DNA of 64,000 nt from Centroberyx gerrardi (lineage: Eukaryota > Chordata > Actinopteri > Beryciformes > Berycidae): positions 13,300,405 through 13,364,404 of the forward strand of contig NC_136019.1 in assembly GCF_048128805.1 (NCBI RefSeq). The letters run 5' to 3'. Shown here piece by piece: positions 51,701 to 61,200 of the stretch (within the stretch, counting starts at the first letter, position 1; each line of letters begins with the position of its first letter). The notes beneath the pieces are model-generated. The model was given only the letters and a program-made list of their open reading frames with translations, was not told where the DNA came from and made no database searches. Position numbers and translations under genes: made by a program.

Positions 51701-54700
51701 TGGGCTGGATCCCAGGAACTAGTAGATGGCTGCTGTTGTGCTTGTGTTTGTGCTGGGGCCCAGGAACTCACAGGGGCAGGCTCAGGGTGTGGGGGAGAAT
51801 TAGTGTGACCATTTTCCTCCCAAGCTGTCACTTGCTGGGGCTGTTGTTGTGGCTGAGGCTCTGGCACAGTCCATGTGTGCTGTTCCTCTGGAGGGGTGTT
51901 GGCAGGAGCTTCCTGGGGGGCAAGGGGTGGGGGTTGCTCAGGGGCAGGTGCAGGGGTTGGCTCTAGTTCTGGAGCAGGGGTAGTCTCTGCGGTGGGGGCC
52001 ACAGCAGGTGCGGATACACTATTTTCAGCATGCTGAGGCATGTCCTGGTTGGTCTCTTCAATCTGTGGTGACCAAGGAGGAGAGTTGGGGTTGATCAGAG
52101 GCTTTGGGGCCACTGGCGGAGGGGTCTTGTGTTTAACTTTTGGAGACTGGAGGAAATTGCAGGCCTCAGCCCCCAGGCTAAGGTAGTCTTCCTCAGGTCC
52201 TGACTCAAAACCCAACTTCTTGTCACTCCTGTTGAGGAGGTTCAGCAGCACTGGGTTAGGTGATACTTTTGGTGCCTCCTTGAATGTGAACATAGGCTTG
52301 CCAGTAGTTTTCTTCCTTGTGTCCTGCAAAAGGCCAGTCCTTATCGCAGGTGTAGAAATGCGCTCATCGCGGGAAGCTATCTGCTCTCCTTGGCCCACAG
52401 CATCTTGATTGGTCCCACTCACTGCGGGAGAATAGGGGGTAGGCGCCATGTTTTGTACTGAGAAAGGTTTGGCAGTACGGTTACTTAAAGAACTCTGCAT
52501 TTCATCGGTTTGGTGGTGGACTATGCCATTTATATTTGCAGAATACTGCTGAATTTGCTGTTGTTGCTGATGATACTCTTGCTGCTGATGATATGCTTGC
52601 TGTTGTTGATAATGCTGTTGCTCATACTGTTGTTGCTGCTGATACTGTTGTTGGTACTGCTGTTGGTAGTGCTGCTGTTGCTCATAGTACTGTTGTTCTT
52701 GGTACTGCTGGTACTGTTGTTGTTGCTGGCTTTGTTGGTGCATATTCACGTCCATGTATGCATGGCCCTCTGTCGTAGCCTGCATGTACGAGCGCTCCTC
52801 GATCTTCTTTTCAACCTCCTGCACCCCTTCCACGGGAATCCCCTGGCGTCTTAACTCCTCATGTTCAGCTGCAATCTCATCCATCCTCTGGCGCCGTTGC
52901 GCAAACATTAGGGCACCCTTACCCTTGGTCTCAGGCAAACATTCCATTTCTTCCTGGTTGTTCAACTTGCGTTCGATCTCAAGGAGTCCCTTGTCCCAGT
53001 TGAAGGTTAGCACACCTTTGCCACCCTGGGCATTAGTGAAGAAATGCTCGTCTAATTCTGAATCACTAGTGGCCACTAGGGTAAATTCAACAGCGTGGGT
53101 GTCTTGTTTGTCGTCTTCGTCCTCCTCGTCCTCTTCGTCCTCGTATTCTGGTTCGTTCTCTCCTGTGCCGTAGCTCACAAGTGTGTATTTCTTGGCCCTC
53201 TGCCGATGTTTCTTGAACATCAACACCCCCTTGTTGTTGGGGTTGGGCGGAGCAGCCGTGAGAAGGAGAGCAATACGTTTACATTTGGACTTCGCCTCCT
53301 TCACCTGCTTCTCAGACAGACTCTCGCTGCGCCTGAGCCCTGTATAGAGAAGAAAAAAAGAAAGATCAGTGCTCAGTATAACAGGTGTTAGAGAGGGGGA
53401 TCAAAAGGATTGCTTCTCTTGGACTACTTATTTAACTTCACGTGAAGTGATAGATATTAATAGCTTAGGTTGGCATTGAGATCTCCACAAATCATTCAAT
53501 CTGTTTGGAGCATGTATAGAAAAAAATGTGTAGATTCTTGAAACACCTCAGATATCCATGTCTCCATTAATATCTGTTTCATTTATAGTTTTAAGTTCTT
53601 TGATCAATGACTTGATCAATGACTGATGTATTGAACTTAACTTAAAGGAGATATTATTGTTTGCTCACTTTATCTGCATTAATGACATAATTGTAGTAGT
53701 TGAAGTTGCTTCAGTTTGACAATGTAGAAAGCTGTGTTCAACATAAGCCCATTTTCATTATAACCTGGGCAAGAAGAAGGAATCATGTTATTATGGAACC
53801 CCCAAATTTGATTTTGCTGGCAATTTGAAGACCTTACAAATAACAAAGAATGTACAATAATTATCGTAACAGATGGCAAAACAAAGTTGCAATTTAGTTT
53901 CAGTACACCATTTAACTTCTTTTTAAAATAAGTTTCTTAAATAAATCAAATGGATGTTCACACTAGAGAAGGCAGCAGAGTTGTCAACAATACATTCAAA
54001 TATGACAATAAACCATTGATACTATAAGCAGTTGAACTGATACCAACACACAGCAAATATAATTATAATAATATAATTAAGATATCATTTGAGTATATAA
54101 TAGTACAAAATGAATTCATTAATTAATTTGAGAAACATTGCATTCCTTATAGTCCATAAGAAATTCAGCCAAAAAACAGATTTATCTAGATTTAAACAAA
54201 AAAATTTAAGTGGTTTGCAGATCTGCTTATCCACATCTGTGATTGTATTACTTCAGATTTGCTCATTCAATTGAACATGCAACAACAACAACCCATAAAG
54301 CAATTATCAAATTCTCTGAACCATGTCTAACATCCTCATTTGTTCTCAGATAATACACTATATTAAAACAGCTGTGTCTGTTCACCCCCATAATGTAGCC
54401 TGTAGTAGGAAATGGGAGAGATTAAAAATAGCCTGAAGGCAATACATTCACCAGCACCAGGAACATCTTTACCAGTCCTTATCTGTAAGTTCACAAGCTG
54501 TCCACTTAAAACCCTATGGTCCTCTTGAATCTGTCACATTCGCTGACACCTAAGGCCAAGCCAATGACAGACATCATGCCACAAACACTCTCTCACGGCC
54601 CGACCCACCAATCGATGCAAAGCTGTAAAAAAATAACAAGTACCCTTACATTTTTATATTCCTGTAAGACTAACCTGAAGGTAGAGGAGACAGCGGGAGT

Positions 54701-57373
54701 GAGCAGCGGACTCACTTTTTTAGCTCAGTTAAGGCACCCAGTTTGAAAGGATCAGGTAACGGGCTGGGGGAGCACATGCTGGTGTCTGTCAAATGGTCAC
54801 TTCTGCAGGCATCATCAGCGTGTTGCTGTTATATTTATGTCTCCTACACAGCTCAGAGGAATGCCTCAGTAATCGTGGAAGCCATATTCTCATCAAGCCT
54901 CTACAGATGGATTGTTTGAGACTTATCAAAAAGGGTAGCAGCTTCACTCATAGGAACAATATAAAGGCTTTATTTTATTTCCCATTTCCTTTTGACACCT
55001 TGTTTTTTGTCCTAATTCAGCCTTTGTCGACTGCCACCATCCATTCTGTGCTGTGCTTGCCTACTACCAATTTGATTATATTGTGATTCACGTTAGAACA
55101 GGACGTATCTGCTTTCACACAAAGCAATGAACACCCTCCCCCAACTGCAGTAAGAGAGATGTTTTACTATTTTGAGGCTCCGTTTTAGCGCACACACTGG
55201 CTTTGGAATGCACACATGTTGACAAACGCAATTTAGTGCTGACCTATGCCTATTAGGTTGCAGAATCCCCCTTTAAGAATAGATTACTCATACTCACACT
55301 CACACATACACACACACATACACATGTGATGTGCACCAATATTCTGCAGCATGGTACAAATGGAAAAGGTGCGTTGTACTTACTGGCGTGCCTTGCCCGG
55401 TGCTTGTTGGGTTTGCCTGGATCCCCCTCAGAATCCGAGTCCCGCTCCTCTGCCGGTGCTGCCTCCTCTGAGGGAATTCCAAATGAGACAGTAAAACACT
55501 GAGGAGCTCCCTCGCTCTGCCCTCCTCGTTCTTCTCCTTCCCCTTGGGATCCAACACTTCCACTGGCCCTGGGGCCACCCACAGTCAGAATGCCCCTCCC
55601 AGCTCCTGTGCTTGATGTTGCTGGTTGCTGCAGAGTGACCTCCACCTGCCCCAGCACTGAAGGGGACCCGAGCACCACTCCATGCTGGCTAAGCGGCTCT
55701 CTGACTGAGCATGGAACATAGAGTGAATGGGTGTTGGTGTGGACAGTCTCGGAGGCCTCTCTGTTTGAGAATAACCCCTCGATCCCACGAGCGCTCCCAA
55801 GAGAGGTGCAGCCTATATCCTCCAGGGTTTGCTCAGAGAGGGACACCTGGAGCTCCACCACGGCCCCAGGGGAGAAGCTCCGCCGTGCTCCCTCATCTTT
55901 TTCCTGGTAAAGAGGCTCCAGGCCTCTGGGATCACCAGATGTGGGCACTCGTAGTTGGGCGCAGAGCAGCTGGGGTCCCTTGGGCAACTCCGTGTCGCTT
56001 TCCACCTCCCCATAACAGGCCTCGTCCTGGGACTCGGATATGTAGAGCTCCCTAGGGCCTTGGGACCTGTGGTTAGAGGACAAGATGTGGAGGGTGGTGC
56101 TCTCCAAAGCCTCGGCGGAAGATGCCCTCTCACCACAGTATGTCCCCTCTGATTCAAAGTCTCCAGGGGCGATGGAGCAGTATCTTTTAGAGGAGAGGGG
56201 GAGAACAGGGATGAGTAAGTGGGGTAACTTTCTTAGTCTAATGACCAATCTTGATCATTAAAATTATTTAAAACTGAAGAACTCAATCTGCAAATTAAAG
56301 ACAGTGCAACTTCTCTTTGCTTATATTTGCTTGATTTTCGCCCTAAATGGGGCTTGGATGGAATGTTTTGTGTCTGCGTCTGGATGGAAGTGGCAAGTTA
56401 TTGACTGCTAATGAGTGGTATGTAAACATCTTGCAACTAATACAATTCCTATATTTTCCTAATGCTACAAGCAACCTTCAGATTTGTACAGAATGGGCCT
56501 TTAAAACATCAGAGTTTATGTCAATATGTTGGTCTATTTTGACTTGCATATAAAAGAAAGAGAAAGAAGAAACAAAGAGATGATATCTTCTTTTTGTTGT
56601 TTTGATAATTAGTTTACAATAGATTTTAATATAAAATACATAGTGAGGGATGGAGCCACTGGATTGTCAAATAAGGCCTATCTCATCTCCCAGTCCTCAA
56701 GTGGTCAAAGTAATCAAGCAAATTCAATCTTCATGCGTCAAGTTAAATGACTACACCGAAGCACTGAAGTGGAAAGTAATCACATTTCAACGTGGCTCCG
56801 CTTAATTTCCTCTTTCAAGGTCACCAAGGAATTGAAAAACAGAATGCCATTATCTGTGAACACAATTATTGAATTGAAGTCAATTAGACTTCAGTGACCA
56901 GTCCTTTTCTCCAAAGGGGAAGGAGTGACATGTCCTAAAACATTCTGATAGCCGCAAGCTGAGGTTGTGTGCTCCGTGATACTGCAAGAGAAGAGATACT
57001 CCCATCATGCAGTTACACATTCAGTCTGACTAAGCATATCTGTAGTCTAATATGTGCTATAGTCATAGAGAATGTACTTTACGAAAAACTATATAAAGAA
57101 CTAGATCCAACTTGATTTGTAGCAATCTGCATTCAAAACAACCATGTGCCCTACTGCCCTAAATATTGCTTTTAATATGGGCATGTGAAGGCATATGCGG
57201 CAACATTTGAGGACATGCCACCCTGATACTGAGACTTGCAATTCCCCCACGAGTAATGGTTGAGCAGCTGCTTGTCGATCTGTAGCACTTGGTTTTACAC
57301 AGGCCAAGCCAGTTGGAAGGTCAACGCGACTGGCACACATTCACTGGCTCACACACACACACACACACACACA

Positions 57374-57410
<37 letters not shown>

Positions 57411-57895
57411 CATAAAACAACATACTATCTAAATGCTAATACAGTGTTGCTGTAATCTTTTTGCCTGTTGTGTACAACATGGACCTTGTACTGTGGCCCA
57501 GATGGAGTTCATCACAGACAGATACTACAGAGTGAGTCACAGAATTGCCACCATAGGTTTATTTTATCTTAAAAACCACTATATTCCCTATACTATGGCC
57601 ACATCTTATTATTCTGGTGTGAAACAAACATTTTCAAACATGATGTTGTTTTTGACAGTGAAGCACACATTTTCTTTAGTGCTGTCTGCACCAATGTTAA
57701 TCCCCATAAATGATCTTAGCTAATAGCTGATATGTGATGCTACCTTTTGACAAGTAGCTGCAGGCAGTCAGTCGATGTGTCGATGAGAGCAAAGGCTTGT
57801 GAGAGGGTGAGATCAGCACATGGCTCTCCGTTGACTGACACCACCTCATCACCATCCCGAACTCCAGCCAGGAAGGCACGGCCGCCCTCCTCTAC
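45177..57895 (-). CDS. synpo2: Synaptopodin-2 (myopodin), coding exons 2 to 5; first coding exon outside window
   Basis: Coding segments in transcript order: 57895-57744 (second half of PDZ), 56183-55384, 53339-49573 (stop used in the shorter form) and, by alternative splicing, 45779-45177. Phases match throughout and introns are GT-AG. Conserved family blocks include DGDEVVSVNGEPCADLTL, KHRARHARLRRSESLSEKQ, LMFKKHRQRAKKYTLVSYG, GKGALMFAQRRQRMDEI, GPEEDYLSLGAEACNF, TPPPVAPKP, GKGADLFAKRQSRMEKF, VMKHQPYQLNSSLF and AQVWKP. SYNPO2 is an actin-bundling Z-disc protein of striated and smooth muscle that binds alpha-actinin and filamin and takes part in BAG3-dependent autophagy. The segments present give about 1,572 residues in the short form, against 1,093 total in human as I recall. 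The surplus lies in Q/Y- and P/Q/W-rich insertions. Confidence 0.95.
45780..49572 (-). other. synpo2 intron 4 and short-form 3' UTR
   Basis: About 3.8 kb of AT-rich sequence. The right-hand few hundred bases serve as 3' UTR when the short form is made. No repeats longer than short A/T runs and no coding content were seen. Confidence 0.6.
49192..49197 (-). terminator. synpo2: Candidate poly(A) signal of the short synpo2 transcript
   Basis: AATAAA on the minus strand about 375 nt past the stop at 49573. It would terminate the transcript that reads through the CAA|GTGTGG donor. Confidence 0.4.
49573..53339 (-). CDS. synpo2: synpo2 coding exon 4 (large central exon, stop of the short form)
   Basis: 3,767 nt, 1,254 residues, after acceptor CTCTATACAG|GG. 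In order: RRSESLSEKQVKEAKSKCK; an acidic run; GKGVLTFNWDKGLLEIERKL; GKGALMFAQRRQRMDEI; a Gln/Tyr tract (52546-52740); ASRDERISTPAIRTGLLQ; KPMFTFKE; PEEDYLSLGAEACNF; a Pro/Gln/Trp repeat region (about 50700-51838); GKGADLFAKRQSRMEKF; NEWKYSPNVRAPPPLAYNPI; DVMKHQPYQLNSSLFTYG; a Pro/Gln/Tyr stretch; KPKFMAKKSSAQVWKPTAVD and stop TGA at 49573-49575. The conserved blocks are collinear with human SYNPO2. The motif G-K-G-x-x-L/M-F-x-x-R occurs at least twice. AATAAA at 49192-49197 (minus strand) is a plausible poly(A) signal for this form. Confidence 0.96.
50700..51838 (-). repeat. Trp-anchored Pro/Gln-rich coding repeat in synpo2
   Basis: About 380 residues of degenerate units of the kinds QPPWxQ and PxNxW(A/S/G)P, with about 23 Trp. 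On the plus strand it appears as GGCTG/TGGG-rich DNA free of stops in several frames. Confidence 0.9.
52546..52740 (-). repeat. Gln/Tyr-rich coding repeat in synpo2
   Basis: About 65 consecutive residues, almost all Gln with interspersed Tyr and some His and Glu, from imperfect CAG/CAA/TAT codon repeats. It is in frame within the large exon. Confidence 0.9.
53340..55383 (-). other. synpo2 intron 3
   Basis: About 2 kb, AT-rich. A short CA-rich patch at 55290-55325 sits just inside the exon-3 donor. No exon was recognised. Confidence 0.6.
55384..56183 (-). CDS. synpo2: synpo2 coding exon 3 (linker)
   Basis: 800 nt from acceptor TCTAAAAG|A to donor CACGCCA|GTAAGT (55382-55383). Begins by completing an Arg codon, then YCSIAPGDFESEGTY, and contains ESTTLHI and VVELQVSLSEQ, which match human ESTTLQI and VVELQLSLSQE. 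It ends NKHRARHA with the next Arg split. Mostly acidic, Ser/Gly/Pro-rich and poorly conserved, as in mammals. The ORF continues about 130 nt into the intron without meaning. Confidence 0.93.
56184..57743 (-). other. synpo2 intron 2 with long (AC)n
   Basis: About 1.56 kb with a 59-bp interrupted (AC)n tract at 57350-57408. Otherwise nothing recognisable. Confidence 0.65.
57350..57408. repeat. (AC)n microsatellite
   Basis: 59 bp with one CC interruption, in synpo2 intron 2. Confidence 0.95.
57744..57895 (-). CDS. synpo2: synpo2 coding exon 2 (second half of PDZ domain)
   Basis: Encodes VEEGGRAFLAGVRDGDEVVS, VNGEPCADLTLSQAFALID and DCLQLLVK plus AG; 152 nt. The acceptor is ATCCACAG|GTA and the donor AAAAG|GTAGCA at 57742-57743. 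GDEVVSVNG is the classic PDZ beta-strand block, and the carboxylate-binding loop must be in the missing upstream exon. Splitting the PDZ domain here matches the SYNPO2 layout I remember. Confidence 0.93.
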
Positions 57896-57955
57896 CTGTG
57901 GATCACAACAGCACAGTAAGAGGATAGAAGAGACTAGATGGGACTTGACTAAACT

Positions 57956-57987
57956 AGAGGAGAGGAGAGGAGAGGAGAGGAGAGGAG
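57956..57987. repeat. (AGAGG)6 minisatellite
   Basis: Six pentamer units about 60 bp upstream of the synpo2 PDZ exon acceptor. Confidence 0.9.
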
Positions 57988-58028
57988 TCAAAATGAGACG
58001 AGAATATAATAGAATGGAATAGAACAGA

Positions 58029-58270
58029 ACAGAACAGAATCAGAATCAGAATCAGTTTTATTGTCCCTTAGGTCACATAAAACATAAAACAACACAAAAT
58101 GATAAAAAGAAGTAAAAGTAGAAATTTGCCTTAAGACGTCGTAAATTAGAAGTATGTACAAGTATAAGTAGTTTAAGTATAAGTGTATAAAAAGAGTGGT
58201 ATATAAAAGAAAAAACTATAAATAGAAACTTAAGAAACAGGACTCTTATCTATACAATATGCACATGGTT
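58029..58270 (-). mobile_element. 3' tail of a second non-LTR retrotransposon with hexamer repeats
   Basis: On the minus strand, CTAAGGGACAATAAAACTGA runs directly into (TTCTGA)n at the 3' end, a typical fish LINE/SINE terminus. The upstream limit near 58270 is a guess from composition. Confidence 0.45.
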
Positions 58271-61200
58271 CTGTTGGAACCTGACTACTAACTGGAATGG
58301 TTATGACTTGACTATCAGTCATGTTGCTACAGTACTTATTGTAGGTATAGTATTACTTGCCAACTAGATATCAAACTTGGGTCAGTAATAAAACCTGAGA
58401 TGCTGCTATAGCTGCGCTAAGCCCACACATTAGCTTGAGATTTAACATTACATTTAACACTCAGATAAAGTTACTGCCTCCTCCCTTTGCTATAGCTCTA
58501 AAGCTGTTGACAAAAAAAGCTCATTTCAATAAAATGTTTACATTTTCCACACAAGATCTCGTCCCCAGTTAGGATGGAATCTTCCATAACACATTGTGGT
58601 GGTTAAATATTGCATCTCTCCTGTATTGCACAAATGTCCACATCTTAACAGTCAGCCATATCAAATTCTGGGTCAGAATCCATTATCTCTATAGGTTAAC
58701 TCTTCCCCAGTGAGGTCAGAGCAGCATCATCTACTCAGTGTCCACAACAGGTGGTGACCCAAAAACATAAATGCACTATCTCAGACTCCTCACATAAAGA
58801 ATTGGAATAGCTGCGCAGGGGGGATGTCCCAAGTGTGAGAGTTACCCCTGACCTTCATACACAGCTCAGCTATGACAGTGATGCTAAATACAGCAAGACA
58901 AAATAAGGCATCTCTGAAATGTTGTCTGTCGGGTCAGCACCACAAGTCCAATTTCAATCGTAAAAGTAAGAGAAGCATGCATTATTTCAGCTTAACAATA
59001 GGGCCAAATAATGCATTATGCATTCTTGTGAGAATAATATAAGAAAACTCTAGTTCTAAGTGTGGCATAAATTCAAGAAAAGCATTTCCAAACCAGTCAG
59101 CCTACAAATAATGATAGTGTTCTTTGAGTAAAACAGCCCATCCCTGTAAATCCACAGTGGTTTATGTTTAGCACCAAGCCAGCTGCTATGTGGAAGGCCT
59201 CTACAGATAAAATGCGGCTTCCTAGGAATGCCAAATGGGCACTCCGCATCAAGGTGTATTAAATCCAAGCCAGGCAATGGATGATAATTATGTTTGCGGA
59301 GGGGAATAGTTCAACGTGAAGACTGAGTTCTAAGTTAACAAAATAAAAACACATTTTCAGACTGGATTATTAATATTACAGAGACATAAAATGATGAACT
59401 TCAGGTAATGGATTCCCCCCCCCCAAATGAATACATAACATTTTGGAAATGAAGTCTTCATTTATTTCTATTCCTATGGCAATCTAAGAAAGATTTGAGA
59501 ATTGCTAGTTCAGGCACAATATAAGCTCAGCACACAAGTGGATCAGGATCTGTGGAATGTAAATAGTTATTACCCCGCATTCACACTGCAAGCAACACCA
59601 TCAACAAGTCACAGCAGAGTCAATTCTCACTGTAATGTCCAGTCAGTGACATGGAAAAAGTAAGGCATTGCTAACCAAGGCTTGGTGTGCCATAATAAAA
59701 ATGGTAATTCTATGCTTTATTGTAACTGCGCTGCATATTATGGTGGCAGGCTTGCTGTATGCAGACACATTTAAAGGGCACCTCTCTACACAGCTAAACT
59801 AATGGCTTATGCTTTCGTTCTCTTGTAATTGGTTCCTGAGGCCTATAAAATGGTTCATTAATAAGAGAATTTAATAAGGAGAAACATGCCATAAATTTGG
59901 CACAAAAGGCCGCTTATACAGCTAGAGGGATAAACTATTACTTCACTACCTTGCAATTAGGGGATATGCGCTCAGGAAATGTGTCAAGATATGTTGCCAA
60001 TACTGCAAATTGAAAATGGCTTAGAAAGGACATTTGTTGCTCAGCTGATTTCTCAACATTGTGGACCAGTTCAAAATGTGCAATGCCTTAATGACAAGTC
60101 ATTAATCTTAATCAAAGTCCCAGCTAATTCTCTCAAAGGACTCACTAAACGCTAATGTTTATGATACAGTGGAGTCAATACACGATAATCTCAGTGTCCA
60201 TTTCTATACTTGTATGAAACTGCAGACGAATGACTGGCAGTAGTCTCATGACCGGCTATTTTGCTGTCTGTCATGCTGATCATGCCCCCTAGCTGCCATG
60301 ACAGCACTCTCCTAAAGGTAAATTTATGTTGTCACGCAACACTAAAATAAAACAGTCTCGCCGGCTCATACATTGGCTGTATTTATAAAGTTGTTGTTAC
60401 CCAAATGGACCCCCTGGCAGACAGCAAGACACATAAATCATGTAAAAAGCTGTCCTTCCAAACTCAACATTTGGGCATTTCTAAACAGGCAATTACGGTG
60501 ATCATTCCCCAAGGAAATCCCCATCTCCATGACTATTTCAACAACACAACACTCAGCTGTCTGAGAGGCAAACTGAAAATAACACTTTCCCATGCCTTGC
60601 TGGATTCTCATAAAAGGCAGTCATACGAATAAAAACAAGATCAAATTGGTGAAATTTTTACAGGACCATATATAGGAGAATAAAACACTGAAGGATGCCT
60701 TCTCTTTTGTTTTTTTTCAGAGAATTATTGGCACAACTTCAAGCACTGTAATGACTGTGCAATGTTCCAGTTGAAAGTAGGATAAATGGCATCATTTCAC
60801 CATGAAATGTACAACTCTTAAATATCATTTACATTTAGGAATTTGACACAAATATTAATGACTAATCAGTATTTCTTCTTATTCCATGGCACTATCTCCA
60901 TGGACACACAATTACAGATACTTGCAGTATAACAGCTTTGTCACTAGATGGCGATGCATGGCCATTGTAGAATAAAGAATAATGGCTATATCCTTTTTTG
61001 CCATTGCAGGGCAGAAGAGAGAAACCCTGTATGAGAATAGCAATATGGAGGGGAAGAGAGTGCTTTTTATCTCAAAAAAATGCAAAAATATTTCATACAC
61101 CAATGAGAATTACAGATACCAATTCAGAAATTCAAGTACTACACTGAAATCATATTTTAAGTCATCTAAAGAAAACAAAAATTCGTCTCTCTCTCTGTTA

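Noticed and set aside
50760..51722. Long plus-strand open frames (117 and 202 codons) opposite the synpo2 large exon
   Set aside because: They are antisense shadows of the Pro/Gln/Trp repeat. The translated residues are repetitive, and the minus strand has the conserved protein.
52510..53173. Plus-strand open frames rich in Leu or Ala/Val opposite the synpo2 Gln tract
   Set aside because: Reverse complements of CAG/CAA codon repeats. They have no independent homology.
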